A DNA stretch of 64,000 bases, from NCBI GenBank assembly GCA_023663705.1, contig JAMPGY010000004.1, positions 113,413 to 177,412 of the forward strand, in the 5' to 3' direction. Positions 46,100 to 54,733 of this stretch are shown one piece after another (the first letter of the stretch is position 1; every line of letters starts with the position of its first letter). Both the position numbers and the translations under genes were made by a program. Source of the DNA: Clostridium sp. Its GTDB lineage: Bacteria; Bacteroidota; Bacteroidia; Bacteroidales; Bacteroidaceae. Below the pieces are notes generated by a model, which had not been told where the DNA came from, searched no databases, and saw nothing but the letters and a program-made list of their open reading frames with translations.

Positions 46100-46714
46100 A
46101 TGGATATCAATTTCGACAAAATGAACGGTCTTGTACCGGCTATCATACAAGATGTACACACCCGCAACGTATTGATGCTGGGCTATATGAACAGAGCGGC
46201 CTACGATAAAACCGTAGAGACAGGACTCGTCACATTTTACAGCCGCACCCGACAATGTCTGTGGACAAAAGGAGAGGAAAGCGGTAATCATCTGAAGGTG
46301 GTTTCCATCCAAAACGACTGCGACAAAGACACTCTGCTCATCCGTGTGGAGCCTTTCGGTCCTGTATGTCACACCGGAACAGACACATGCTGGGGCGACC
46401 AAAACACAGCCCACCCTCTGATGTTCCTAAGTGAGTTGCAGGATTTCATCGAGAAAAGACATTCCGAAATGCCGGAAGGATCTTATACCACCAGCCTCTT
46501 CCGGGACGGGCTCAACCGCATGGCACAGAAAGTAGGCGAAGAAGCATTGGAAACCGTCATCGAAGCCGTCAACGGCACGGACGACCGCCTCATCTACGAA
46601 GGATCGGATATGCTTTACCATCTGATAGTTCTGTTGACCGCCAAGGGTATGCGCATTGAACAGATGGCAGAAGAACTGATGAAACGACATAAGCCGGGTT
46701 GGCAAAAACACTGA
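46100..46714 (+). CDS. hisI: Bifunctional HisIE (phosphoribosyl-AMP cyclohydrolase / phosphoribosyl-ATP pyrophosphatase)
   Basis: 204 residues and two enzymes. The N-terminal cyclohydrolase (about 1-110) shows the metal-binding QNDCDKDTLLIRV and GPVCHTGTDTCWG. The C-terminal pyrophosphatase (about 115-200) shows RMAQKVGEEALETVIEA and DMLYHLIVLL. These act on consecutive steps 2 and 3 of histidine synthesis. The remaining his genes (hisG, hisD, hisC, hisB) are not in the window. ftsE follows 33 bases later. Confidence 0.95.
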   Translation: MDINFDKMNGLVPAIIQDVHTRNVLMLGYMNRAAYDKTVETGLVTFYSRTRQCLWTKGEESGNHLKVVSIQNDCDKDTLLIRVEPFGPVCHTGTDTCWGDQNTAHPLMFLSELQDFIEKRHSEMPEGSYTTSLFRDGLNRMAQKVGEEALETVIEAVNGTDDRLIYEGSDMLYHLIVLLTAKGMRIEQMAEELMKRHKPGWQKH

Positions 46715-46747
46715 TTTCAATCCGGTCAATATAAAGAAAAAGAGAAC

Positions 46748-47497
46748 ATGCTGATCAACTATCATAACGTGGATATACATCACGGAGACAATCCCGTGCT
46801 CCGCGATGTGTCATTTCAAGTCAACGAAGGAGAGTTCATCTACATTGTAGGAAAAGTGGGAAGCGGTAAAACCTCGCTACTGAAAACTCTCTATGGCGAA
46901 TTGGAAGTAAAAGACGGAACCGCCGATGTTTTGGGCACGGACATGAAGCACGTCAAACGCCGCCAGCTCCCCCATCTGCGCCGCCAGTTGGGCATTGTGT
47001 TTCAAGACTTCCAGTTGCTTACCGACCGGACAATACGACACAATCTGGACTTTGTATTGAAATCCACCGGATGGGACAAACGGAAAGAACGGCTGCAACG
47101 CATCGAAGAGGTGCTGGATGCTGTGGGGTTAAAAGACAAGGCTGACCAGATGCCGTACCAATTGTCGGGTGGAGAACAGCAACGCGTGTGCATAGCGCGC
47201 GCCCTACTCAACTATCCTAAATTGCTTTTGGCCGATGAAGCCACCGGCAATTTGGATCGCGAGACCGGTCACAACGCCATATCCCTGTTGCATGAAATCT
47301 GCAACCAGGGGACAGCTGTCATCATGACAACACACAATGAGGATATCATACGCAATTTTCCGGGCATCGTGTTCCGCTGCGCCGACCACAGACTCATAGA
47401 ATGTACCGCCGACTACGTGACGGCACAGACATGGGCAGAACCGGCCGAACATACAGAAGAGCCCGCTGACGACGTATCAGTTGTAAAAACAGAATAA
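46748..47497 (+). CDS. ftsE: FtsE-like cell-division ABC ATPase
   Basis: 249 residues, one ABC domain: GKVGSGKTSLL (Walker A), LSGGEQQRVCIARAL, and LLLADEATGNLD (Walker B). FtsE with FtsX controls cell wall hydrolases at the septum. A C-terminal tail of about 30 residues rich in Glu, Ala and Thr (WAEPAEHTEEPADD) extends beyond the usual end near 220. No ftsX lies next to it; the gene is set between hisIE and the aspartate kinase gene. The FtsE call rests on similarity and could instead be a related LolD/MacB-type ATPase. Confidence 0.75.
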   Translation: MLINYHNVDIHHGDNPVLRDVSFQVNEGEFIYIVGKVGSGKTSLLKTLYGELEVKDGTADVLGTDMKHVKRRQLPHLRRQLGIVFQDFQLLTDRTIRHNLDFVLKSTGWDKRKERLQRIEEVLDAVGLKDKADQMPYQLSGGEQQRVCIARALLNYPKLLLADEATGNLDRETGHNAISLLHEICNQGTAVIMTTHNEDIIRNFPGIVFRCADHRLIECTADYVTAQTWAEPAEHTEEPADDVSVVKTE

Positions 47498-47512
47498 ATA
47501 CAAAAAAGATAA

Positions 47513-48838
47513 ATGAACATGAAAGTAATGAAGTTTGGCGGTACCTCTGTCGGATCCGCCCAAAGAATGAAAGATGTCTCCAAGTTAATCACCCAAGACG
47601 GAGAACCCAAGTTCATCGTGCTCTCAGCCATGTCGGGCACCACAAACTCATTGGTGGAAATATCGGATTATCTATATAAGAAAAATCCCGAGGGAGCAAA
47701 CAATATTCTCAATCGCCTGGAACAACTCTACAAGCAGCACATCGAGGAATTGTATACCACAGTCGAATATCGTGACAAGACATTGGCATTCTTAAAGGAA
47801 GAGTTCAACTACCTGCGTAGCTTCACCAAGATACTGTTCACCTCATTTGAGGAGAAAATCATCTTAGCTCAAGGAGAAATCATCAGCACCAACATGGTGA
47901 CCAACTACTTGCAGGAATGCGGTGTCAGGACGGTACTGTTACCGGCTCTCGACTTTATGCGTACAGACAAGAATGCAGAGCCGGACATTAACTTCATCAA
48001 GGATCACCTGGCTGAAATCATGAAACAGAATGAAGGCTACCAAATCTACCTGACTCAGGGCTTTATCTGCCGCAATGCCTATGGGGAAGTGGATAATCTG
48101 TTGCGCGGAGGCTCCGATTACACGGCATGTCTTATCGGTGCAGCCCTTCACACGGATGAGATCCAGATATGGACCGACATTGACGGCATGCACAACAATG
48201 ACCCGCGCATTGTGGAACACACGACTCCCGTACGTCAGCTCCACTTTGAAGAGGCAGCCGAACTGGCTTATTTCGGAGCCAAAATTCTGCATCCCACCTG
48301 CATACAACCGGCCAAATTCGCAGGTGTACCCGTCCGCCTGCTCAACACCATGGATCCCGCGGCACCGGGCACACTTATCAACAATCAAATGCAACACGGA
48401 GTCATCAAAGCCGTGGCTGCCAAAGATAACATCATCTGTATCCAGATACAGTCCAGCCGCATGTTGCTGGCTCATGGATTCCTGCGTAAGGTGTTTGAAA
48501 TATTCGAAACCTACAAGACCAGCATCGACATGGTCTGCACATCCGAAGTAGGCGTTTCGGTCACCATAGACAACACCTGCTATCTGAAAGACATCGTGGC
48601 AGACCTGATGAAGTACGGCACAGTAAACGTTGATGAGAATATGTGCATTATCTGTGTTGTAGGCGACCTGGCCATCGAAAACATCGGATTCGAAACACAG
48701 GCCACCACAGCCATGAAAGACATTCCCGTGCGCATGATTTCCTACGGAGGAAGCAACCACAACATTTCTTTCCTCGTGAAAGGCGAGGACAAAAAGAAAG
48801 CTCTGCAAGCGCTGAGTGACACATTGTTCAACAACTAA
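47513..48838 (+). CDS. lysC: Aspartate kinase, monofunctional
   Basis: 441 residues; it phosphorylates aspartate at the start of lysine, threonine and methionine synthesis. KFGGTSVGSAQRMK is the kinase signature, RGGSDYTACLIGAAL and WTDIDGM are nucleotide and substrate segments, and two ACT domains occupy about residues 300-441 (MVCTSEVGVSVTID). ACT domains imply feedback control by an end product, probably lysine given the neighbouring lysA, though the effector cannot be read by eye. No homoserine dehydrogenase domain is fused. Confidence 0.93.
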   Translation: MNMKVMKFGGTSVGSAQRMKDVSKLITQDGEPKFIVLSAMSGTTNSLVEISDYLYKKNPEGANNILNRLEQLYKQHIEELYTTVEYRDKTLAFLKEEFNYLRSFTKILFTSFEEKIILAQGEIISTNMVTNYLQECGVRTVLLPALDFMRTDKNAEPDINFIKDHLAEIMKQNEGYQIYLTQGFICRNAYGEVDNLLRGGSDYTACLIGAALHTDEIQIWTDIDGMHNNDPRIVEHTTPVRQLHFEEAAELAYFGAKILHPTCIQPAKFAGVPVRLLNTMDPAAPGTLINNQMQHGVIKAVAAKDNIICIQIQSSRMLLAHGFLRKVFEIFETYKTSIDMVCTSEVGVSVTIDNTCYLKDIVADLMKYGTVNVDENMCIICVVGDLAIENIGFETQATTAMKDIPVRMISYGGSNHNISFLVKGEDKKKALQALSDTLFNN

Positions 48839-48848
48839 TCTTTAAGTT

Positions 48849-50009
48849 ATGAACGGTTTTCCCTCCTTTGAAAAGATCAACACACTGCGCACCCCGTTCT
48901 ATTTCTACAACACGGTTCTATTGCGCCAAACCCTACAAACCATACGTAAGGAGATGGAGGCCCACCCGGCCTTCCATCTCCATTATGCGGTGAAAGCCAA
49001 TGCCAATCCCCGCATATTGGACATCATTCGTCAGGCCGGATTCGGGGCTGACTGTGTGAGCGGCGGAGAGATTGAAGCCTGTCTGCGTGCAGGATTCAAT
49101 CCGGAAAGCATCGTTTATGCAGGTGTGGGTAAAAGCGATTGGGAAATCGAACTGGGACTGGAACACGGCATCGGATTCTTCAATGTGGAAAGCATTCCCG
49201 AACTGGAAATTATCCACCAACTGGCAGCAAAGCACAACACCACGGCACGTGTTGCGTTCCGCATCAACCCTAACGTGGGAGCACACACCCATGCCAACAT
49301 CACCACTGGCCTGGCCGAAAACAAGTTCGGCATTGCTATGGAGGATATGGAGAAGGTAATTGGCATTGCTTCCGGCATGGAGCGTATCCGTGTGGTAGGC
49401 CTACACTTCCACATCGGTTCACAGATTTTGGAGATGGACGATTTCAAAGTACTATGTCTACGCATCAACGAACTACAGGACAGGCTGGAGCGGCAAGGCA
49501 TCACTATAGACAACATCAACGTAGGCGGCGGATTGGGCATTGATTATCAGCATCCCGAAGAAAATCCGTTACCCGACTTTGCCAGCTATTTCCGCACGTA
49601 TGCCGACAACCTTCAACTTCGCCCGGAACAGCAGGTGCATTTCGAACTGGGACGTGCTATCGTAGGGCAATGCGGAAGTCTTATCTCACGCGTACTCTAT
49701 GTGAAACAGGCCACCCATAAGCAATTTGCCATCGTGGATGCCGGTATGACCGATTTGATCCGTCCGGCTCTCTACAATGCCTATCACCACATTGAGAATC
49801 TGACGGGAAACGAAGAAGAAGAAACTTATGATGTAGTGGGTCCCATCTGTGAATCAAGCGATATATTCGCCAAGAACTGCCGTTTGCCACGCTGTCGTCG
49901 CGGAGACTTGTTGGCATTCCGTTCCGCCGGTGCCTACGGTGAGATCATGGCCATGCAATACAACTGTCGCCGGCTGCCGGAGGCCTACCTTACCGAAGAT
50001 TTCGCATAA
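48849..50009 (+). CDS. lysA: Diaminopimelate decarboxylase LysA
   Basis: 386 residues, fold III pyridoxal-phosphate enzyme; it makes L-lysine from meso-diaminopimelate. The PLP lysine is Lys49 in HYAVKANANPRI. HFHIGSQ, NVGGGLGIDY and ELGRAIVGQCG are the substrate and cofactor segments. CESSDIFAKNCRLP near residue 337 carries the cysteine contributed across the dimer interface. It starts 10 bases after lysC, so the first and last lysine-specific steps are co-expressed. Confidence 0.95.
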   Translation: MNGFPSFEKINTLRTPFYFYNTVLLRQTLQTIRKEMEAHPAFHLHYAVKANANPRILDIIRQAGFGADCVSGGEIEACLRAGFNPESIVYAGVGKSDWEIELGLEHGIGFFNVESIPELEIIHQLAAKHNTTARVAFRINPNVGAHTHANITTGLAENKFGIAMEDMEKVIGIASGMERIRVVGLHFHIGSQILEMDDFKVLCLRINELQDRLERQGITIDNINVGGGLGIDYQHPEENPLPDFASYFRTYADNLQLRPEQQVHFELGRAIVGQCGSLISRVLYVKQATHKQFAIVDAGMTDLIRPALYNAYHHIENLTGNEEEETYDVVGPICESSDIFAKNCRLPRCRRGDLLAFRSAGAYGEIMAMQYNCRRLPEAYLTEDFA

Positions 50010-50011
50010 CG

Positions 50012-51184
50012 ATGACCGAACTGTCCCACGAACTCCTACCGACTGCCTGCACTGTGCTATGCCTTGTGTGGGCAGTCGCCTTCTACACCACATTCACCTT
50101 CGCGCGCAACCTGCGCAAGCAGGCTATGCGCCGGAGCGGCTTAGCCACTCATCGGCCTCCCTTGTCCGTCGTCGTGACAGCTCACAACCAAGCAGAACAA
50201 TTGGCACATAATCTACCCACCTTGCTACAACAAGACTATGCCGACTATGAAGTGATTGTGGTGAACGACAATTCTTCCGACAACACAGAAGATGTGCTCA
50301 CCCGGCTGGAGCTACGCTTTCCACACCTGCGCCACACCTTCACCCCGGCGTCCGCACGCTACATCAGCCCCAAACGTCTGGCACTGACCGTAGGTATTCG
50401 TTCGGCATCCCACGAGTGGGTGGTACTCACCGATGCCAACTGCCGTCCCGCATCCCCCGCATGGCTTAGCAGAATGGCCGAACAAATGGATGATCGGGCA
50501 GAGCTTGTATTGGGCTATGTCAACCACTGCCAACCACCGTACTACAAGCACGGCAACCGTATGATCATCTATCGGCTCTATCACCAATTACTCCGGCTCA
50601 ACCACACCATACGCCATGCAGCCCCCACTGCCGAACCCGGCAACATTGCCCTGAAAAAAAACTTGTTTATGCAACAAAGAGGATTTGCCTCCCACCAACA
50701 GTTACTGGTCGGTGCTGAAGAACTGTTTGTTAACCGAGCATCCACTTCAGCCAACACCCGTGTATGCATGGGTGTTGACTCCGTAATACGGCAGGAATGG
50801 CCAGGCATGTCGCATCAGTGGAAACAAGACAGAGCCTATGCCGTGGAAACCCATCGCCACCTCTTCCACACACGTTTGTTTCGTCTGAACTACAACTGGC
50901 GCATGTTTCAGCCCTACCTCACACTGTGTGTCCTAATCGCCGGCTGTCTGCTCGACCCCTTTTGCCCATGGCATGCCGCCCCTCTTGCCTCTGTCACACT
51001 CTACCTTACATACATAGTCGCACAACAATACGTATTCACACGATCCTCCCGCTTGTTGGGAGAAACAGCCGTGTTCCGAACAAGTCTGCTACTATTCCGG
51101 TTGTCGCTGCCTTTCCTTCTGTTCTGCAATCATTTGCGCCACCGTATAATGCCGCGCACAGCTTTTTTCAAGAAGAATATTTAA
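50012..51184 (+). CDS. Membrane-bound family 2 glycosyltransferase
   Basis: 390 residues. An N-terminal membrane helix (about 12-30) leads to a GT-A domain with LSVVVTAHNQ, YEVIVVNDNSSDNTEDVL and VLTDANCRPAS (DxN in place of DxD). Two or three hydrophobic helices lie at the C-terminus (from about YLTLCVLIAGCLLDPF). That arrangement is found in processive or membrane-anchored glycosyltransferases of envelope polysaccharide synthesis. It starts 2 bases after lysA, a tight spacing that implies co-transcription without obvious functional connection. The substrate is unknown. Confidence 0.82.
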   Translation: MTELSHELLPTACTVLCLVWAVAFYTTFTFARNLRKQAMRRSGLATHRPPLSVVVTAHNQAEQLAHNLPTLLQQDYADYEVIVVNDNSSDNTEDVLTRLELRFPHLRHTFTPASARYISPKRLALTVGIRSASHEWVVLTDANCRPASPAWLSRMAEQMDDRAELVLGYVNHCQPPYYKHGNRMIIYRLYHQLLRLNHTIRHAAPTAEPGNIALKKNLFMQQRGFASHQQLLVGAEELFVNRASTSANTRVCMGVDSVIRQEWPGMSHQWKQDRAYAVETHRHLFHTRLFRLNYNWRMFQPYLTLCVLIAGCLLDPFCPWHAAPLASVTLYLTYIVAQQYVFTRSSRLLGETAVFRTSLLLFRLSLPFLLFCNHLRHRIMPRTAFFKKNI

Positions 51185-51208
51185 GGAGGTGTGTGCCGAA
51201 GTTTGCCC

Positions 51209-51934
51209 TTATTCCTTCGGCAATCTCAATCCCGTAAAGGACTCAAACAACCACACATTAGCATTCACGATCAATTCCTTGGGAAAACCGGTTTCCGCTA
51301 TCAAAGGCCACAACTGCGAATAATCGGCAATCGCATACGCCATGTGGGCATCACTGCCCAGGATGACAGGCACATCATAACGTCGACACAAGCGCAATAA
51401 TTCCAAATTGTTGGGACGTGCCACACAATTGTGACGGACAGGATTAAGCGAACTGTTGTTTACCTCCAGCAACGTTTGTGTATCACGCGATGCCCTCACC
51501 AGCGGTTCCAGCTCCAACTGTGCCGCACCGTCGGCCGGATGACTGATGATGTTCACACGGGGATTATGCATAGCTCCCAACACTGCATTTGTATTTTGCT
51601 CCACCGTACCGGCGGTATAGCACAAACGATGAATGCCTGCTATCACATGATCCAACCGGTCGTAGTAACTCGCATCCAAATCCAGATTACCCTCGTAATC
51701 CATAATGTTCAACTCGGCTCCCATCAGCAGCCTCACCCCGTCTATCCTGCGGGGCACACAATATAAATTATGGAAATAAATAGGTGGGGGTGCTCCTGGA
51801 ATGGCCGGCCCGTGATCAGTTATGCCCAAATAGGGCAATCCTATGGCTGCCGCCCGGTTCACCATCTCCTGTATGGTGGAAAAGGCATGCCCCGACACCA
51901 GGGTATGCGTGTGAAGATCCAATAATGTTCTCAT
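51209..51934 (-). CDS. PHP-domain phosphoesterase (YcdX-like)
   Basis: 241 residues. The PHP metal-binding motifs are visible: DLHTHTLVSGHAF at the N-terminus, GITDHGPAIPG, the glutamate in LLMGAELNIMD, IAGIHRL, ISHPADG, and the C-terminal GSDAHMAYAIADY. This is the trinuclear zinc/manganese site of the YcdX/polymerase-type PHP family. Members hydrolyse phosphate esters; the substrate is unknown. It is convergent with the glycosyltransferase gene, with a weak 7-base-pair hairpin (51195-51221) across the junction. Confidence 0.86.
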   Translation of the reverse strand: MRTLLDLHTHTLVSGHAFSTIQEMVNRAAAIGLPYLGITDHGPAIPGAPPPIYFHNLYCVPRRIDGVRLLMGAELNIMDYEGNLDLDASYYDRLDHVIAGIHRLCYTAGTVEQNTNAVLGAMHNPRVNIISHPADGAAQLELEPLVRASRDTQTLLEVNNSSLNPVRHNCVARPNNLELLRLCRRYDVPVILGSDAHMAYAIADYSQLWPLIAETGFPKELIVNANVWLFESFTGLRLPKE

Positions 51935-52105
51935 TTCTATCTGTAAATTTGTCCGCTCACCTCCAGCCTATATACCGGTGTCAGCCCTCTGTTAAATCCA
52001 CTGTAAAAGTAGTAAAAAGAATGCAAGCGACAGCAATTCTTCCGGTGAAATGAACAAAAGACAAAAATAAGGAGAACAAGTCCATACAAGTTGTGCAAAT
52101 CTTAT

Positions 52106-52113
52106 TAATTTTG
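52106..52113 (+). promoter_or_regulatory. -7 box upstream of the DedA gene
   Basis: TAATTTTG followed by C matches the Bacteroidetes -7 box, 31 bases before the ATG at 52145. Confidence 0.5.
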
Positions 52114-52144
52114 CGACCGAAATCAAAAACCACACTCAAACATT

Positions 52145-52789
52145 ATGGAATCGGTAGCTTTCATCCAATGGTGTCTGGATCATCTCAACTATTGGACCAT
52201 CACCCTGTTAATGACCATCGAGAGTTCGTTTATCCCCTTCCCGTCGGAAGTGGTGGTGCCGCCGGCCGCCTTCCGCGCCGCCGAGACCGGCGAGATGAGC
52301 CTTGTGCTGGTGGTGGTATTTGCCACATTGGGAGCCAATCTGGGAGCCATCATCAACTATCTGCTGGCACGTTACCTGGGACGTCCCATCGTATATCGCT
52401 TTGCCAATAGCCGACTGGGACATCTTTGTCTGATCGATGAGACCAAAGTGAAAAAAGCGGAGAAATATTTCGATGATCACGGAGCAGTGTCCACCTTCGT
52501 GGGACGGCTGGTTCCGGCCGTGCGACAGTTGATTTCCATCCCAGCCGGACTGGCACGTATGAAATTAACGACCTTCCTGTTCTACACTACATTAGGAGCC
52601 TGTGTGTGGAACAGCCTGCTGGCTGCAGCCGGATGGTATCTGCAGCAACATGTTTCGGAAGAGGAACTGATGGGGCATGTGATGCACTATAGTGCTGAAC
52701 TTAAAATCGTATGTATTGCCATTGGCATCTGCGTTGTTGCCTATCTGGCCTATAAAAGCATGAAAAAACCGGACGCCACAACGCATTAA
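52145..52789 (+). CDS. DedA-family membrane protein
   Basis: 214 residues with about five hydrophobic segments. MTIESSFIPFPSEVVVPPAAF is the re-entrant loop with the conserved Glu and Pro, and GRLVPAVRQLISIPAG is the DedA arginine-containing motif. DedA proteins take part in membrane lipid recycling, including undecaprenyl phosphate translocation in some members, and in envelope homeostasis. Which lipid this one handles cannot be told. A MATE transporter gene starts 12 bases after its stop. Confidence 0.88.
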   Translation: MESVAFIQWCLDHLNYWTITLLMTIESSFIPFPSEVVVPPAAFRAAETGEMSLVLVVVFATLGANLGAIINYLLARYLGRPIVYRFANSRLGHLCLIDETKVKKAEKYFDDHGAVSTFVGRLVPAVRQLISIPAGLARMKLTTFLFYTTLGACVWNSLLAAAGWYLQQHVSEEELMGHVMHYSAELKIVCIAIGICVVAYLAYKSMKKPDATTH

Positions 52790-52801
52790 AGCAGCACACC
52801 A

Positions 52802-54169
52802 ATGGCGAAAGATATTCACGGAGCCGCCTCTTACGGCACACATATACGCGAACTGCTCACTTTGGGACTGCCCATTGTAGTAGGACAAATCGGTAGCATC
52901 GTGCAAGGACTGGCCGACACGCTGATGGTGGGACAATACAGTGCCCACTCACTGGCTGCAGCCGGATTTGTCAACAATGTGATGATTCTTGTCCTGGTGG
53001 CGGCAATGGGTTATTCCTACGGACTCACCCCTGTGGTGGGTAGTGCCCATGCCCGACAAGAGCACAACCGCGCGGGAGCTGCCCTGAAAGCGAGTCTGCA
53101 GGTGAACGGCCTGCTGGCCATAGTTGCAGTCGGTCTGATGGGCTTTCTGTATTTCCATCTCCACCAACTGGGACAACCTGATGAACTGTTGTCCGAAATA
53201 CGCACCTACTACCTCATCGTACTGGCCTCCCTGCCCTTTCAGATTCTGTTCAACGCCTTCAAGCAGTTTTCCGATGGCGTGGGCGATACACGCACCCCCA
53301 TGTGGGTGATGCTCATAGCCAATGTGATGAACATCGTGGGCAATGCACTGCTCATCTATGGCATCGGCCCGCTGCCCGAATGGGGATTGGCCGGAGCCGG
53401 TGTGGCCACACTAGTCTCACGCATCTTTATGCTGGCAGCCATGTCCGTACTGTTCTTCACCCATCAGCGCTTTTCCCCCTACCGTCGGGCTTTCCGCACG
53501 ACAGGCCGGCTGAATGCACAACGCCGGGAACTACACCGTCTGGGATGGCCCATAGCCCTGCAGATGGGTATGGAGACAGCGTCTTTCTCGCTCTCTGCCG
53601 TGATGATGGGATGGCTGGGCAGCACTCAACTGGCTTCCCATCAGGTGATGACCAACGTGGGGTCGCTCTGCTTTCTCGTATACTACGGTGTAGGAGCTGC
53701 CGTGGCCATACGCATCAGCCATTTCAGAGGTGTGAACGACTGGGCCAATGTGCGGCGCACAGCCTATGCCGGACTGCGTATCATCTTGGCATGCGGACTC
53801 ATGGTCAGCACAGCCATATCCCTCAACAGCAACTTGGTAAGTTCGGCCTTCACCAGCGATACCGAGGTGGCAGGCATCGTGTCCTCTCTGATGCTACCCT
53901 TTGTGCTTTATCAGTTTGGCGACGGACTGCAGACATGCTTTGCCAATGCCCTGCGCGGCATTGCCGACGTTAAACCCATGGTGCGATATGCCTTTCTGAG
54001 CTACATCGTCATATCCCTTCCGCTGAGTTACGTACTGGGCTTCCCCTGCCGTATGGACGCCACCGGAATTTGGATGGCTTTCCCTGTGGCACTCACCACT
54101 GCCGGACTGCTTTTCTTGCGTCGGTTCCGCCGCCATATCTACGAAAGAATGTCAAAAATCACAGCATAA
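52802..54169 (+). CDS. MATE-family efflux transporter
   Basis: 455 residues with about twelve transmembrane helices in two homologous halves. GLPIVVGQIGSIVQGLADTLMVGQ opens helix 1 and GWPIALQMGMETASFSLSAVMMGWLG is the matching start of the second half, typical of MATE proteins. These exchange protons or sodium for cationic drugs. No regulator is adjacent. It is in the same run as the DedA gene (12-base gap). The substrate is unknown. Confidence 0.9.
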   Translation: MAKDIHGAASYGTHIRELLTLGLPIVVGQIGSIVQGLADTLMVGQYSAHSLAAAGFVNNVMILVLVAAMGYSYGLTPVVGSAHARQEHNRAGAALKASLQVNGLLAIVAVGLMGFLYFHLHQLGQPDELLSEIRTYYLIVLASLPFQILFNAFKQFSDGVGDTRTPMWVMLIANVMNIVGNALLIYGIGPLPEWGLAGAGVATLVSRIFMLAAMSVLFFTHQRFSPYRRAFRTTGRLNAQRRELHRLGWPIALQMGMETASFSLSAVMMGWLGSTQLASHQVMTNVGSLCFLVYYGVGAAVAIRISHFRGVNDWANVRRTAYAGLRIILACGLMVSTAISLNSNLVSSAFTSDTEVAGIVSSLMLPFVLYQFGDGLQTCFANALRGIADVKPMVRYAFLSYIVISLPLSYVLGFPCRMDATGIWMAFPVALTTAGLLFLRRFRRHIYERMSKITA

Positions 54170-54247
54170 TCGTCGCAATAGTTCCGCGGCAAAGCGGCAA
54201 CGCCGGAAACATCCATCTGCAGAGGCTGCCCCACCATCTGGCATAAC

Positions 54248-54275
54248 AAAAAAGGAGCTGCACATGCAACTCCTT
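54248..54275 (-). terminator. Terminator of the 48-residue peptide gene
   Basis: On the minus strand AAGGAGTTGCA pairs with TGCAGCTCCTT (one G-U pair), followed by a run of T residues (54253-54248). It lies 50 bases beyond the peptide's stop codon. Plus-strand pairing is one pair worse and it lacks a T-run, so the direction is clear. Confidence 0.72.
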
Positions 54276-54325
54276 CGCTTGTTATTTACTGTTTTAATAC
54301 TCTAAAATTCAGCCTTCACTACTGA

Positions 54326-54472
54326 TTAACATGCAGATCCGGCATTCACACCTTTTCCTCCGAAAAACATCGAAGTGCTTGAACCGAATAAGTTTCTGTT
54401 AAACTTATCAGAATCCTTACCTATTACCACCATAGCTACTACGGCCAGTAACAATACCATTAGATACGTCAT
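54326..54472 (-). CDS. 48-residue hydrophobic peptide ending in cysteine
   Basis: A minus-strand frame from ATG at 54472 to TAA at 54326, too short for usual ORF calls. Residues 4-17 (LMVLLLAVVAMVVI) are a strong hydrophobic helix, then a polar stretch GKDSDKFNRNLFGSSTS and a glycine-rich end MFFGGKGVNAGSAC, with the only cysteine as the last residue. An A/G-rich stretch AAAAGGAAAAAATT precedes the ATG, a TATCTTTG -7 box lies about 100 bases upstream, and a hairpin with T-run follows. That is a complete transcription unit. The product could be a small membrane protein or a precursor of a secreted peptide; I do not recognise it. Confidence 0.6.
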   Translation of the reverse strand: MTYLMVLLLAVVAMVVIGKDSDKFNRNLFGSSTSMFFGGKGVNAGSAC

Positions 54473-54575
54473 AATTTTTTCCTTTTAATTAAACAATCTT
54501 TTACCTTTAAACAACCTCCAGAAAGAGGCCTAATACCTTTTAATATTCTGATCTTTTTCTTATCTTATGACGATG

Positions 54576-54583
54576 CAAAGATA
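54576..54583 (-). promoter_or_regulatory. -7 box of the 48-residue peptide gene
   Basis: TATCTTTG on the minus strand (54583-54576), followed by C. The start of transcription would be near 54570, giving a leader of about 97 bases. No TTG/TTTG -33 element is found, but a palindrome occupies that place. Confidence 0.58.
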
Positions 54584-54596
54584 CACACTTCCCCTA

Positions 54597-54608
54597 TCAT
54601 CGCGATGA
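54597..54608. promoter_or_regulatory. Perfect 12-base palindrome at the -33 position
   Basis: TCATCGCGATGA reads the same on both strands. Its centre is about 33 bases upstream of the predicted start of the peptide transcript. It would suit an operator. Confidence 0.45.
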
Positions 54609-54643
54609 GGGAAACATGCTTTTCAACATAAAACAGGGCTTTT

Positions 54644-54659
54644 CTTGATATACGTCAAG
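54644..54659. promoter_or_regulatory. CRP/FNR-like palindrome
   Basis: CTTGATATACGTCAAG has perfect CTTGA/TCAAG arms. It differs by one base from the FNR-type pattern TTGAT-N4-ATCAA. It lies in the divergent region between the peptide gene and the oxidoreductase gene. A redox- or nucleotide-sensing regulator of the CRP/FNR family is the natural candidate; that is inference. Confidence 0.45.
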
Positions 54660-54690
54660 TAATGGCTGCCTTTTTGCGGATTTATTTCGC

Positions 54691-54698
54691 TATCTTTG
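54691..54698 (+). promoter_or_regulatory. -7 box upstream of the oxidoreductase gene
   Basis: TATCTTTG lies 36 bases before the ATG at 54734 and inside the in-frame extension from 54662, which argues for the later start. Confidence 0.55.
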
Positions 54699-54733
54699 TT
54701 CCGCGATTCAATGTAGATACTCATATCAGCACC

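Noticed and set aside
54170-54733. Possible tRNA or riboswitch in the gap after the MATE gene
   Set aside because: No cloverleaf, CCA-type 3' end or known riboswitch core is visible; the peptide gene and its promoter explain the conserved-looking parts.
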